This document shows positions 7,490-14,455 of a DNA stretch of 33,517 bases, piece by piece (within the stretch, counting starts at the first letter, position 1; every line of letters starts with the position of its first letter). The DNA is from an uncultured Novosphingobium sp. (GTDB taxonomy: Bacteria > Pseudomonadota > Alphaproteobacteria > Sphingomonadales > Sphingomonadaceae), in contig CALKVF010000087.1 in the NCBI GenBank assembly GCA_937996535.1, forward strand, positions 1 through 33,517, given 5' to 3'. A program made the position numbers and the translations under genes. The notes beneath the pieces are model-generated. The model ran no database searches. It saw nothing but the letters and a program-made list of their open reading frames with translations, and had not been told where the DNA came from.

Positions 7490-8130
7490 TTCTGCAAAAT
7501 GAAGACCAGGCCCGCGCATGGCTGCGTGAACTGCCCGAGTGGGACGATGCCGCAGCCACCCGGCTTGACCTGCTGGTCGCACTCTTGGCCGAAGAGAACC
7601 AGCGCCAGAACCTCGTTTCGGCGGCCAGTCTTGATGCGGTGTGGCTACGCCATATCGCGGATTCGGCGCAGCTGCTGCGCCATGTTCCACGTGGAACCGA
7701 TTCGCCGTGGCTCGATCTTGGTACCGGTGCGGGTTGCCCGGGGCTGGTGATCGCCGCGCTGCGCCCCGAATGCGAAGTGGTGATGGTCGAATCGCGTGCG
7801 CGCCGGGTCGAGTGGCTCGAGCGTGCGCGAATCGCGATGGGACTTGATCGGGCATCGATCGCCGGGGTGCGGGTCGAGCTGCTGGGCGAGCGGAAATTCA
7901 GCGCCATTTCGGCACGGGCCTTCGCCCCGCTACCCAAGCTTCTCGACTTGTCCGCGCGATTTTCCACAAGCGACACGATTTGGTTGTTGCCCAAGGGGCG
8001 GTCGGCCCGGCAAGAATTGGCCGAGCTTTCGGGTTGGCGTCACATGTTCCACGTGGAACAATCGCTGAGCGATCCCGAAGCCGGTGTGATTGTCGGCCAG
8101 ATTGCCGGCAGGAAGGGAACCAAGCCGTGA
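7486..8130 (+). CDS. rsmG: 16S rRNA (guanine(527)-N(7))-methyltransferase RsmG (GidB)
   Basis: RsmG methylates N7 of G527 in 16S rRNA; its loss causes low-level streptomycin resistance in several bacteria. The 214-residue protein has the conserved N-terminal NLVSAASLDAVWLRHIADSAQLL block, the SAM-binding motif WLDLGTGAGCPGLVIA, the VESRARRVEWLERA motif after strand 2 and the ARAFAPLPKLLDL segment. It overlaps mnmG by 4 bp and ends in a GTGA overlap with parA. Two parS palindromes lie inside the coding sequence and are read in different frames, as HVPRGT and as MFHVEQ, so the DNA has to satisfy both ParB binding and protein coding. Confidence 0.95.
   Translation: MILQNEDQARAWLRELPEWDDAAATRLDLLVALLAEENQRQNLVSAASLDAVWLRHIADSAQLLRHVPRGTDSPWLDLGTGAGCPGLVIAALRPECEVVMVESRARRVEWLERARIAMGLDRASIAGVRVELLGERKFSAISARAFAPLPKLLDLSARFSTSDTIWLLPKGRSARQELAELSGWRHMFHVEQSLSDPEAGVIVGQIAGRKGTKP
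7683..7698. other. parS site 2, inside rsmG
   Basis: TGTTCCACGTGGAACC matches the window's perfect parS palindrome at 15 of 16 bases; only the last base differs. It lies within rsmG and is read as His-Val-Pro-Arg-Gly-Thr. Confidence 0.88.
8045..8060. other. parS site 3, inside rsmG
   Basis: A second perfect TGTTCCACGTGGAACA palindrome lies near the 3' end of rsmG, 66 bp before the parA start, in a different reading frame from site 2 (Met-Phe-His-Val-Glu-Gln). With sites 1 and 2 it makes a 2.5-kb parS cluster next to parAB. Confidence 0.93.
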
Positions 8131-8903
8131 TCCGCGTGGCTATCGCCAATCAGAAGGGTGGGGTGGGCAAGACCACTACGGCGATCAACATCGCCACGGC
8201 CATGGCGGCCACCGGATGGAAGGTGCTGCTGGTCGATCTCGATCCGCAGGGCAATGCTTCGACCGGGATCGGCATTGGCGCGGCCGAGCGCGAGCGTTCG
8301 TCCTATGATCTGCTGATCGATGAGCTGCCGCTGGCCGAATGCGTCAGGCAGAGCCGGATTCCGGGGCTCGACGTGGTCCCGGCCACTGTCGACCTTTCGG
8401 GCGCCGAGGTTGAGCTGGTCGCGGTCGAGAACCGCACCGACCGGCTGCGCCGCGCGCTCTCGGGTGAAACCGGTTATGATATCTGCTTCATCGATTGCCC
8501 ACCGTCGCTTGGCCTGTTGACGCTCAACGCGCTGGCCGCCGCCGATACCCTGCTGGTGCCGCTGCAGTGCGAGTTCTTCGCGCTCGAAGGGCTGTCGCAA
8601 TTGCTCCAGACGGTTGAGCGGGTGCAGCAGCGGTTCAACCCTGATCTTGGCATCGTCGGGATTGCCCTGACGATGTACGACCGGCGCAACCGGCTAACCG
8701 ACCAGGTCGCCGAAGATGTGCGCTCGTGCCTGGGGGGGCTGGTGTTCGAAGCGGTGATCCCGCGCAACGTCCGCCTGTCCGAAGCGCCGAGCCACGGCCT
8801 GCCCGCGCTGATCTACGACCACAACTGTGCCGGTAGCCGCGCCTATATGGCGCTGGCCCGCGAACTGATTTCCCGCCTTCCTGAACAGAGAAAAGCCGCA
8901 TGA
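8127..8903 (+). CDS. parA: Chromosome partitioning ATPase ParA (Soj)
   Basis: ParA binds DNA nonspecifically in its ATP-bound dimer form and moves ParB-parS complexes toward the pole. The start is GTG 8127, overlapping the rsmG stop as GTGA; starting there gives the canonical beginning VIRVAIANQKGGVGKTT, while the longer open frame upstream only shadows rsmG. The 258-residue protein has the deviant Walker A KGGVGKTT at 10-17, VDLDPQGNASTG as the Walker A' segment, the IDCPPSLGLLTLNAL Walker B region, and VFEAVIPRNVRLSEAPSHGLP, typical of chromosomal ParA. There is no N-terminal HTH extension, so it is the short Soj type. It overlaps parB by four bases (ATGA). Confidence 0.97.
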   Translation: MIRVAIANQKGGVGKTTTAINIATAMAATGWKVLLVDLDPQGNASTGIGIGAAERERSSYDLLIDELPLAECVRQSRIPGLDVVPATVDLSGAEVELVAVENRTDRLRRALSGETGYDICFIDCPPSLGLLTLNALAAADTLLVPLQCEFFALEGLSQLLQTVERVQQRFNPDLGIVGIALTMYDRRNRLTDQVAEDVRSCLGGLVFEAVIPRNVRLSEAPSHGLPALIYDHNCAGSRAYMALARELISRLPEQRKAA

Positions 8904-9868
8904 GCGACGATCCGGTTATCCGCATTTCCGTGCCCAAGAACGAAGGTGGCGCCAAGCGCCCGGCGTTGGGGCGCGGGCTGGGCGCACTGCTGGGCGAAAC
9001 CCGGCGCGAGGAACCGCTGGTGACGAGCGCCGCGGCCGGGGCCAAGGCCGCCGCCGATGCCATGCCTGCGGGCGGGCTCGCCGTGCTGCCGGTGGCGAGC
9101 ATCATTCCGCATCCCGGCCAGCCGCGCCGGCATTTTGATGAAACCGCGCTGGCGGAACTGGCCGAATCGATCGCTGCGCGCGGCGTGATCCAGCCCGTGA
9201 TCGTCACCCCGCACGGCGCGGGCCAGTGGCGGCTGGTGGCGGGGGAACGCCGCTGGCGTGCCGCCCAGCGCGCGCGGCTGCATGATATTCCGGCGATCAT
9301 CCGCGATCTCAGCGACCGCGAAATTACCGCCCTGGCGCTGATCGAGAATCTCCAGCGCGAGGATCTCAACCCGATCGAAGAAGCGCGCGCCTATCACCGT
9401 CTGTCCGAAGACGATGGCCTGACCCAGGCCGAGATCGCCAAGCTGGTCGATAAGAGCCGCAGCCATGTCGCCAATCTCCAGCGCTTGCTGTCGCTGCCCG
9501 GCGATGTCGTTGCCATGGTTGAGGACGGCCGTCTCTCGATGGGCCATGCCCGCGCGCTGATCGGGGCCGACAATGCCCGCGCGCTGGCCGATCAGGCCGT
9601 GGCCGGTCAGCTTTCGGTGCGCGAGGTCGAAAAGCTGGTTCGCCGCAAGGCTGGCACCACTCACACCCCGCGCCGCGCGCGCGGTGAGCGTGATCCGGGC
9701 GATGCCGCCGATATCGCCGCGGTTCAGGCGCATCTGGAGGAATATCTGGGCCTGCAGGTGCGGATCAATGCCGATGCCGATCCGCGCTCGGGCTCGGTGA
9801 CGATCCGCTATCGCACGCTCGATCAGCTCGATCTGATCTGCCAGCGGCTGACCGGCGGCAGCATCTAG
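8900..9868 (+). CDS. parB: Chromosome partitioning protein ParB (Spo0J), CTP-dependent clamp
   Basis: ParB recognises parS and spreads as a CTP-gated DNA clamp. The 322-residue protein has an N-terminal LGRGLGALLGE segment (residues 23-33), the conserved ParA-stimulating region; a CTP-binding N domain with VAGERRWRAAQ (GERR at 115-118) and ENLQREDLNPIEE (149-161); a helix-turn-helix around 174-195 (LTQAEIAKLVDKSRSHVANLQRLLSL) that reads parS; and a C-terminal dimerisation domain ending TIRYRTLDQLDLICQRL. It is translationally coupled to parA. No clear intrinsic terminator follows. The three nearby parS sites are its obvious targets. Confidence 0.97.
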   Translation: MSDDPVIRISVPKNEGGAKRPALGRGLGALLGETRREEPLVTSAAAGAKAAADAMPAGGLAVLPVASIIPHPGQPRRHFDETALAELAESIAARGVIQPVIVTPHGAGQWRLVAGERRWRAAQRARLHDIPAIIRDLSDREITALALIENLQREDLNPIEEARAYHRLSEDDGLTQAEIAKLVDKSRSHVANLQRLLSLPGDVVAMVEDGRLSMGHARALIGADNARALADQAVAGQLSVREVEKLVRRKAGTTHTPRRARGERDPGDAADIAAVQAHLEEYLGLQVRINADADPRSGSVTIRYRTLDQLDLICQRLTGGSI

Positions 9869-9929
9869 GAAGCTTGCCGCGCACTCTGCATTTTTACGGG
9901 GTCAGATCTTAACGAACGCGCCCTTGCCG

Positions 9930-9937
9930 TTAACCAT
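9930..9937 (+). promoter_or_regulatory. CtrA-type half-site upstream of the DUF4402 gene
   Basis: TTAACCAT matches the 8-bp CtrA half-site described for alphaproteobacteria. It lies 124 bp upstream of the DUF4402 start, with another TTAAC at 9909-9913. An eight-base motif has limited weight on its own; the near-full site before the chaperone gene makes it more plausible. Confidence 0.35.
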
Positions 9938-10007
9938 GCCTGCAAGGGAAACGGCGAATATTGTGATCTTACAAGACGATCCGCGAAGGGCCGATTGTGC
10001 TCCTTCG

Positions 10008-10027
10008 GCAGCGCCAGGGGGCGCTGC
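10008..10027 (+). repeat. Inverted repeat in the leader of the DUF4402 gene
   Basis: GCAGCGCC and GGCGCTGC form perfect 8-bp arms around a 4-base loop (AGGG). The hairpin ends 33 bp before the ATG and just upstream of the ribosome binding site (GGAAGGGA). No T-run follows, so it is not a standard terminator. It could stabilise the mRNA or be a protein-binding site. Confidence 0.45.
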
Positions 10028-10060
10028 GTATCGTGATTTGCTTGGAAGGGACCAGGATTC

Positions 10061-10570
10061 ATGCGTAATTCGCTTCGTATCGCCGCGTTCGGCGCCGCGC
10101 TTGCCGCTGCTTCGCTTGCCACGTCGGCCAATGCCGCCGCCACGGCCACTGCGACCGCCACGGCCGACGTGCTCAACTCGCTGACGCTGACCGCCGATTC
10201 GGCGCTCGATTTCGGCCAGATCGCAGCCAACAGCGGCGGCACGGTTACCGTCAATTCGAACTCGACCGTTTCGCAGAGCGGCGGCCTCGTTGTCACCGGC
10301 ACCCGCGCTCCGGCGGCCTTCTCGGTGACCGGCAGCCCGAACGCGATGGTTGGCATCACCCTGCCCGCCGGCGCAGTCACCCTGACCCGCGCCACCGGCA
10401 CCGAAACGATAACGCTCGATGGGCTCAACACCAATCCCAACGGTGCGTTCCAGCTTGATGCCGCGACCGGCAAGGGCGCCTTCGCGGTCGGCGGCACGCT
10501 GCATGTTGCCAATGCCCAGATGCCGGGCAGCTACAGCGGCACCTTCGCCGTTTCGGTGGAATATCAGTAA
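10061..10570 (+). CDS. Secreted DUF4402 domain protein, candidate fimbrial-type subunit
   Basis: The 169-residue protein has a Sec signal peptide (MRNSLRIAAFG..., probable cleavage after ATSANA, near residue 25), then an Ala/Thr-rich segment (ATATATATA) and an all-beta DUF4402-type domain: LTLTADSALDFGQIAANSGGTVTV at the front and a closing strand GSYSGTFAVSVEYQ. The alternating final strand ending in a Tyr is typical of the family and resembles donor-strand-type pilin domains. A good ribosome binding site (GGAAGGGA) precedes ATG 10061. It stands directly upstream of PapD-like chaperone and usher-like genes, so a secreted or surface-assembled subunit is the natural inference; polymerisation has not been shown. 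Confidence 0.82.
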   Translation: MRNSLRIAAFGAALAAASLATSANAAATATATATADVLNSLTLTADSALDFGQIAANSGGTVTVNSNSTVSQSGGLVVTGTRAPAAFSVTGSPNAMVGITLPAGAVTLTRATGTETITLDGLNTNPNGAFQLDAATGKGAFAVGGTLHVANAQMPGSYSGTFAVSVEYQ

Positions 10571-10620
10571 GTCCTGACCCGCCTGGGGCGCGGTGATCCG
10601 CCGCGCCGCAGCGCCAAGCC

Positions 10621-10657
10621 AAGGGCCGCATCCGCCAAGGCGCGGGTGCGGCCCTTT
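10621..10657 (+). terminator. Hairpin between DUF4402 and chaperone genes (terminator or attenuator)
   Basis: AAGGGCCGCA (10621-10630) pairs perfectly with TGCGGCCCTT (10647-10656). The loop can form a partial inner stem. Only a short T-run follows, so termination may be incomplete. Such a hairpin after the subunit gene would keep subunit mRNA above chaperone and usher mRNA. Confidence 0.55.
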
Positions 10658-10680
10658 GCCGTTGCGCAAAGGCGCGATGG

Positions 10681-10696
10681 TTAGCCGGATATTAAC
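10681..10696 (+). promoter_or_regulatory. CtrA-like site upstream of the chaperone gene
   Basis: The sequence reads TTAG-N7-TTAAC, one base from the CtrA consensus TTAA-N7-TTAAC with the exact 7-base spacer. It lies 78 bp before the chaperone ATG and just after the hairpin following the DUF4402 gene, so the chaperone and usher may have their own promoter. No ctrA gene is in the window. Confidence 0.42.
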
Positions 10697-10773
10697 CCTG
10701 TTTGCCTAGGCCCTAGGGGAAATCCCGTGGGGCAATTTTTACCCTGCGGCAGGAACTGCAAGGGGCCTCCACG

Positions 10774-11613
10774 ATGTTCAACCGCCTTCCACTCAATCGC
10801 CGCTTTAGCGCTGGATTGCGGGCCATGCTCGGGGCCTTTGCCTTGCTTGCTGGCAGTGCCCCGGCGGCGGCCCAGGGCGATCTGCTGGTCGCGCCAACCC
10901 GGGTGGTGATCGCGGGCGGCGGCGGGGCCGAAGTGGTGCTCAGCAACATCGGCAGTGCGCCGGCGACCTACCGCATCGCTCTGGAACTGCGGCGGATGGG
11001 TGAGAACGGCGATTTTCAGGACGTGGCCGAAGCCGCCGCCAACCCCGCCGAACAGGCGGCCCTGGCGATGGTGCGCTATGCCCCGCGCCGGATCACGCTG
11101 CTCCCCGGCCAGCCCCAGGCCGTGCGGATTTCGGTGCGCCCCCCCGAGGGGCTGCCCGATGGCGAATACCGCGTTCACATGAGCTTTCGCGCGATCCCGC
11201 CCGCGCTGCCGGCCGAGGCGGAAGCGAGCGACGGCGGCGTTTCGATCCGACTGGTGCCGGTTTACGGCATCACCATCCCGGTGATCGTGCGCAAGGGCCA
11301 GCTTGATGCGGCGGCAACGCTGGCCAACCCGCGCATCGTCACTGGGCCGCAGGGCGCCTATCTCGAACTCGACATGACCCGCAGCGGCTCCCGCTCGACC
11401 TATGGCGAGCTGATCGGCAAGTCGGCCCGGGGCGAGGTGATCTTCGATCTCAAGGGCATCGCAATTTACCCCGAAGTCACCCGCCGCGCCGCGCGGGTTC
11501 CGCTCAGCGCCGAACAGGCCGCCAAGCTTAAGGGGCCGGTGCGGCTCGAATATCGCGAGCTGCCCGAAAACGGCGGCAAGCTGATCGCCGAGCTGGTCAC
11601 CGCGATCAAGTAG
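10774..11613 (+). CDS. PapD-like periplasmic fimbrial chaperone
   Basis: The 279-residue protein has a Sec signal peptide (a basic start, then MLGAFALLAGSAPAAAQG, with cleavage near residue 34). The mature part opens with the immunoglobulin-like PapD domain: DLLVAPTRVVIAGGGGAEVVLSNIG, then ITLLPGQPQAVRISVRPPEGLPDGEYRVHMSF, matching the G-strand and RxxxxxPxGLPxGEYR pattern of usher-pathway chaperones. VPVYGITIPVIVR follows in the inter-domain region. The second domain (residues 180-279) is less conserved. The product should bind exported subunits in the periplasm and deliver them to the usher encoded 37 bp downstream. Its basic surface positions could not be checked without an alignment. Confidence 0.88.
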   Translation: MFNRLPLNRRFSAGLRAMLGAFALLAGSAPAAAQGDLLVAPTRVVIAGGGGAEVVLSNIGSAPATYRIALELRRMGENGDFQDVAEAAANPAEQAALAMVRYAPRRITLLPGQPQAVRISVRPPEGLPDGEYRVHMSFRAIPPALPAEAEASDGGVSIRLVPVYGITIPVIVRKGQLDAAATLANPRIVTGPQGAYLELDMTRSGSRSTYGELIGKSARGEVIFDLKGIAIYPEVTRRAARVPLSAEQAAKLKGPVRLEYRELPENGGKLIAELVTAIK

Positions 11614-11650
11614 GCCCGCGGCCCGGAATTTCCGGGCGGGACGCGACGTC

Positions 11651-14371
11651 ATGCCGCACCTCATCCGCCATCTTGTCCGCCTTGCCGCGATTTTCGCGCT
11701 GCTGGCGGCCAGCTGGGCGGGTTTGGGCGCCAGCAGTGCGGTGCGGGCCGAAGCCTGGCAGCCATCCGAAGATGACCAGCTGCTGCTTGAACTGCGCAGC
11801 GGCTCCTATCGCCTTGGCGAGGCGCTGCGCGGCTATCAGACGCCGGGGGGAACCTGCGTCGACTTTGCCGACTTGATCCAGGCGCTCGACCTGCCGGTCC
11901 GGCTCGACAAGAAGTCGCGCCGCGCAACCGGCTGGCTGTTTGCCGAGGACCAACGCTTCGTGCTCGATCGCGATGCCGGAACGGTTCAGGCCCCGGGCGG
12001 GCTGCGCTCGATCCCCGGCACCGCAATTCTCGATACGCCCGAGGGCTGGTGCATCGATCTTGCCGCGCTGTCGGGCTGGACCGGGGTCGAATTTGCGCCC
12101 GATCTGGGCAATCTGGCGATGGTGATCAAATCGCCGCGCAAGCTGCCGTTCCTCGAAGCAATTGAGCGCCGGGCCCGTGCCGAACGGATTCGCCCGCCGG
12201 CAAACACCGCGTTTGATCTTGCGCGGATGCCGCAGGCGGCCTTGCCCTATCGCGATTGGCGCACGCCGTCGGTCGACGTGCAGATGCAGTTGCAATGGAA
12301 TCGCGGGGCGGGGCTGACCGGCCAGTACGAAGCCCTGGCCTCGGGCGAGGCGCTGGGGATGAGCTACGCTGCGCGGCTGACCGGCGCTGGGCTGGACGGC
12401 CCCGATAGCCTGCGGCTGAGGATGTTCCGGATCGATCCCGACGGCGGCTTGCTGGGGCCGCTCAAGGCGACGCAGGTGGCGCTGGGCGATGTCGAGACAT
12501 TGCGCGGCGCGCTCGCGGCGCAGGGGGCCTATGGCCGCGGGCTGTTCATTTCGAACCGCCCGCCCGATCTGCCCGCCCGCTTCGGGGTGACCACGCTGCG
12601 CGGCGCGCTCCCGGCGGGCTGGGATGCCGAACTGTATCGCAACGGCGAACTGCGCGCCTATCAGGCCGATCGCGGCGATGGGCGCTATGACTTTGCCGAT
12701 ATCGAATTGCTGTTAGGCCAGAACGATTTCGAAGTTGTGCTCTATGGGCCGCAGGGCCAGATCCGCCACGAACGCTCGAGTGTGCCAGTCGGGATCGAGG
12801 CGATCCCGGTGGGCAAGACCTGGTATTGGGCGGGCCTGATCGAGGACAGCCATGACCTGATAGATTTTACCGGGCATTTCGCCGATCCGCAGACCGGTTG
12901 GCGCTGGGGCGTGGGGGTGGAGCGCGGGATCGACCGGCGCACTTCGGCCGGGATCGAATACCACAGCATGATCCTTACCGGCCGGCGCCAGGACTATCTC
13001 GAAGCCACCCTGCGCCGCTCGCTCGGCGGCTTGCTGGTGGAAACTTCGGCGGCGCAGCAGCTCGGGGCGGGCCGCGCCCTGCGCGCCAAGGCGCTGGGCA
13101 AGCTTGGCCCGGTGGGCTTCGATGCCCAGGCGCTGTGGAGCGACGGCGGGTTCGACAGCGAACTGGTCAAGGCCGAGCAGAACCGCGAATACAGCCTCCG
13201 GCTCAACAGCACGGTCAGCCTCGGGCGCTGGCGCTTGCCGGTCGAGGGGGGGCTGCGCCAATTGCGCACCCGCACCGGCCGGACGGTCAGCGAATGGACC
13301 GCGCGCGGCTCGCTGCGCATGGCGCGGGTGTCGCTGGGGGCCGAATGGCTGCATCGCTCGGTTGCCGGGCCCGGCGCGGCCAGCGCGGCCGACAACCCCG
13401 GCGACGAGCTGACCCTGATCGGCAATACCACGCTTGGCCGGGTGCGGGTGCGCGGATCGGCGCGGTTCCGCCTTGCCGGCACCGTCAGCGGGCAGGCGCA
13501 TCGCGGGTTCGAACAAGGCCAGCTGGTGCTTGAAAGCCCGCTTGGCACGGCATCGAGCCTGCGCGCGAGCTATGAATATGACGCGCTTTCCGCCCGGCAC
13601 GATTATGCGCTGGGGCTGGTGCACCAGTTCGACCGCTTTGCCCTGCGCGGCGATGCCCGGGCTGACAATCGTGGACGGCTGGGCTTTTCGCTCACCGCTG
13701 CGTTCAGTTTTGGCCCCGATCCGGTCGACGGCGGCTGGCGCACGTCGCGCGACCGGCTGGCCGAAAACGGGCAGGCGGCGATCGAGGTGTTCCGCGATGA
13801 CAACGGCGATGGCTATCGCCAGGCGGGTGAGGCTGCGGTTGAAGGGGTGACGCTTGAGGCGGGCTTCCGCCATTCGCGCAGTGCCACCAATGCCGCCGGG
13901 CTCACCGTGATCGACGGGCTGCAGCCCTATGTCCCGGTGCTGGTGTCGATCGATGGCGGCAGCCTGCCCGATCCGCTGCTCCAGCCCAAGGGGCCGGGGA
14001 TGGTGGTGGTGCCGCGCCCGGGGGTGCAGGCCCGGCTGGCGCTGCCGCTTGCCCCGACCGGCGAAATCGAGGCCGTCCTGCTCGGCAGCGACGGCGAACC
14101 GCGCGGCGGGGTGGCGATCGAACTGACCGATCCCGCCGGCCGGGTGCTGCTGCGCGCACGTTCGGACTTCGATGGCTATGTGCTGTTCGATGCCGTGCCC
14201 TATGGCGATTACCGGCTGGTGGTGGGCGCAGCCAGCGCCGCCTCGCTCGGGGTGCAGCCGGTGCTGGTGGGCGCGCTGCGGATTGACCGCGACCATGCCT
14301 CGCGGCGGCTGGGGAGGCTGCGGCTGGAGCCCGCCCCGGCCGCGGCGCAGGTTGCGGCGGCGTCTCCTTAA
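11651..14371 (+). CDS. Usher-like outer-membrane protein (TcfC/alternate chaperone-usher type)
   Basis: This 906-residue protein has a signal peptide ending near residue 34 (AVRAEA) and an N-terminal region with LLLELRSGSYRLGEALRGY and FADLIQALDLPVRLD, resembling the N domain of alternate ushers. Residues about 310-375 carry the usher signature: LPAGWDAELYRNGELRAYQ, then LLGQNDFEVVLYGPQGQIRHE. A long stretch of alternating strands (about 380-690) is the likely beta-barrel. The C-terminal part adds two immunoglobulin-like or carboxypeptidase-regulatory-like domains; the first holds an EF-hand-like DDNGDG at 716-721. It follows the chaperone by 37 bp. The function inferred is outer-membrane secretion and assembly of the DUF4402 subunit. 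Confidence 0.83.
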   Translation: MPHLIRHLVRLAAIFALLAASWAGLGASSAVRAEAWQPSEDDQLLLELRSGSYRLGEALRGYQTPGGTCVDFADLIQALDLPVRLDKKSRRATGWLFAEDQRFVLDRDAGTVQAPGGLRSIPGTAILDTPEGWCIDLAALSGWTGVEFAPDLGNLAMVIKSPRKLPFLEAIERRARAERIRPPANTAFDLARMPQAALPYRDWRTPSVDVQMQLQWNRGAGLTGQYEALASGEALGMSYAARLTGAGLDGPDSLRLRMFRIDPDGGLLGPLKATQVALGDVETLRGALAAQGAYGRGLFISNRPPDLPARFGVTTLRGALPAGWDAELYRNGELRAYQADRGDGRYDFADIELLLGQNDFEVVLYGPQGQIRHERSSVPVGIEAIPVGKTWYWAGLIEDSHDLIDFTGHFADPQTGWRWGVGVERGIDRRTSAGIEYHSMILTGRRQDYLEATLRRSLGGLLVETSAAQQLGAGRALRAKALGKLGPVGFDAQALWSDGGFDSELVKAEQNREYSLRLNSTVSLGRWRLPVEGGLRQLRTRTGRTVSEWTARGSLRMARVSLGAEWLHRSVAGPGAASAADNPGDELTLIGNTTLGRVRVRGSARFRLAGTVSGQAHRGFEQGQLVLESPLGTASSLRASYEYDALSARHDYALGLVHQFDRFALRGDARADNRGRLGFSLTAAFSFGPDPVDGGWRTSRDRLAENGQAAIEVFRDDNGDGYRQAGEAAVEGVTLEAGFRHSRSATNAAGLTVIDGLQPYVPVLVSIDGGSLPDPLLQPKGPGMVVVPRPGVQARLALPLAPTGEIEAVLLGSDGEPRGGVAIELTDPAGRVLLRARSDFDGYVLFDAVPYGDYRLVVGAASAASLGVQPVLVGALRIDRDHASRRLGRLRLEPAPAAAQVAAASP

Positions 14372-14455
14372 TCGTTCGGTTAAAATCGGCTTGACCGGCC
14401 CGCGCACCCGCGCCTAACCCTCATCCCAACACCGGCTCTGTGAGAGGGGATTTCC

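Noticed and set aside
14368..14383. TTAA-N8-TTAA at the usher stop as a CtrA site
   Set aside because: The spacer is 8, not 7, and the first TTAA contains the usher stop codon. It is not a credible CtrA site.
12713..14407. A 564-residue minus-strand open frame across the usher gene
   Set aside because: High-GC coding DNA leaves long open frames on the other strand. This one lies wholly over the usher gene, is rich in Arg, Pro and His, and has no recognisable domain.
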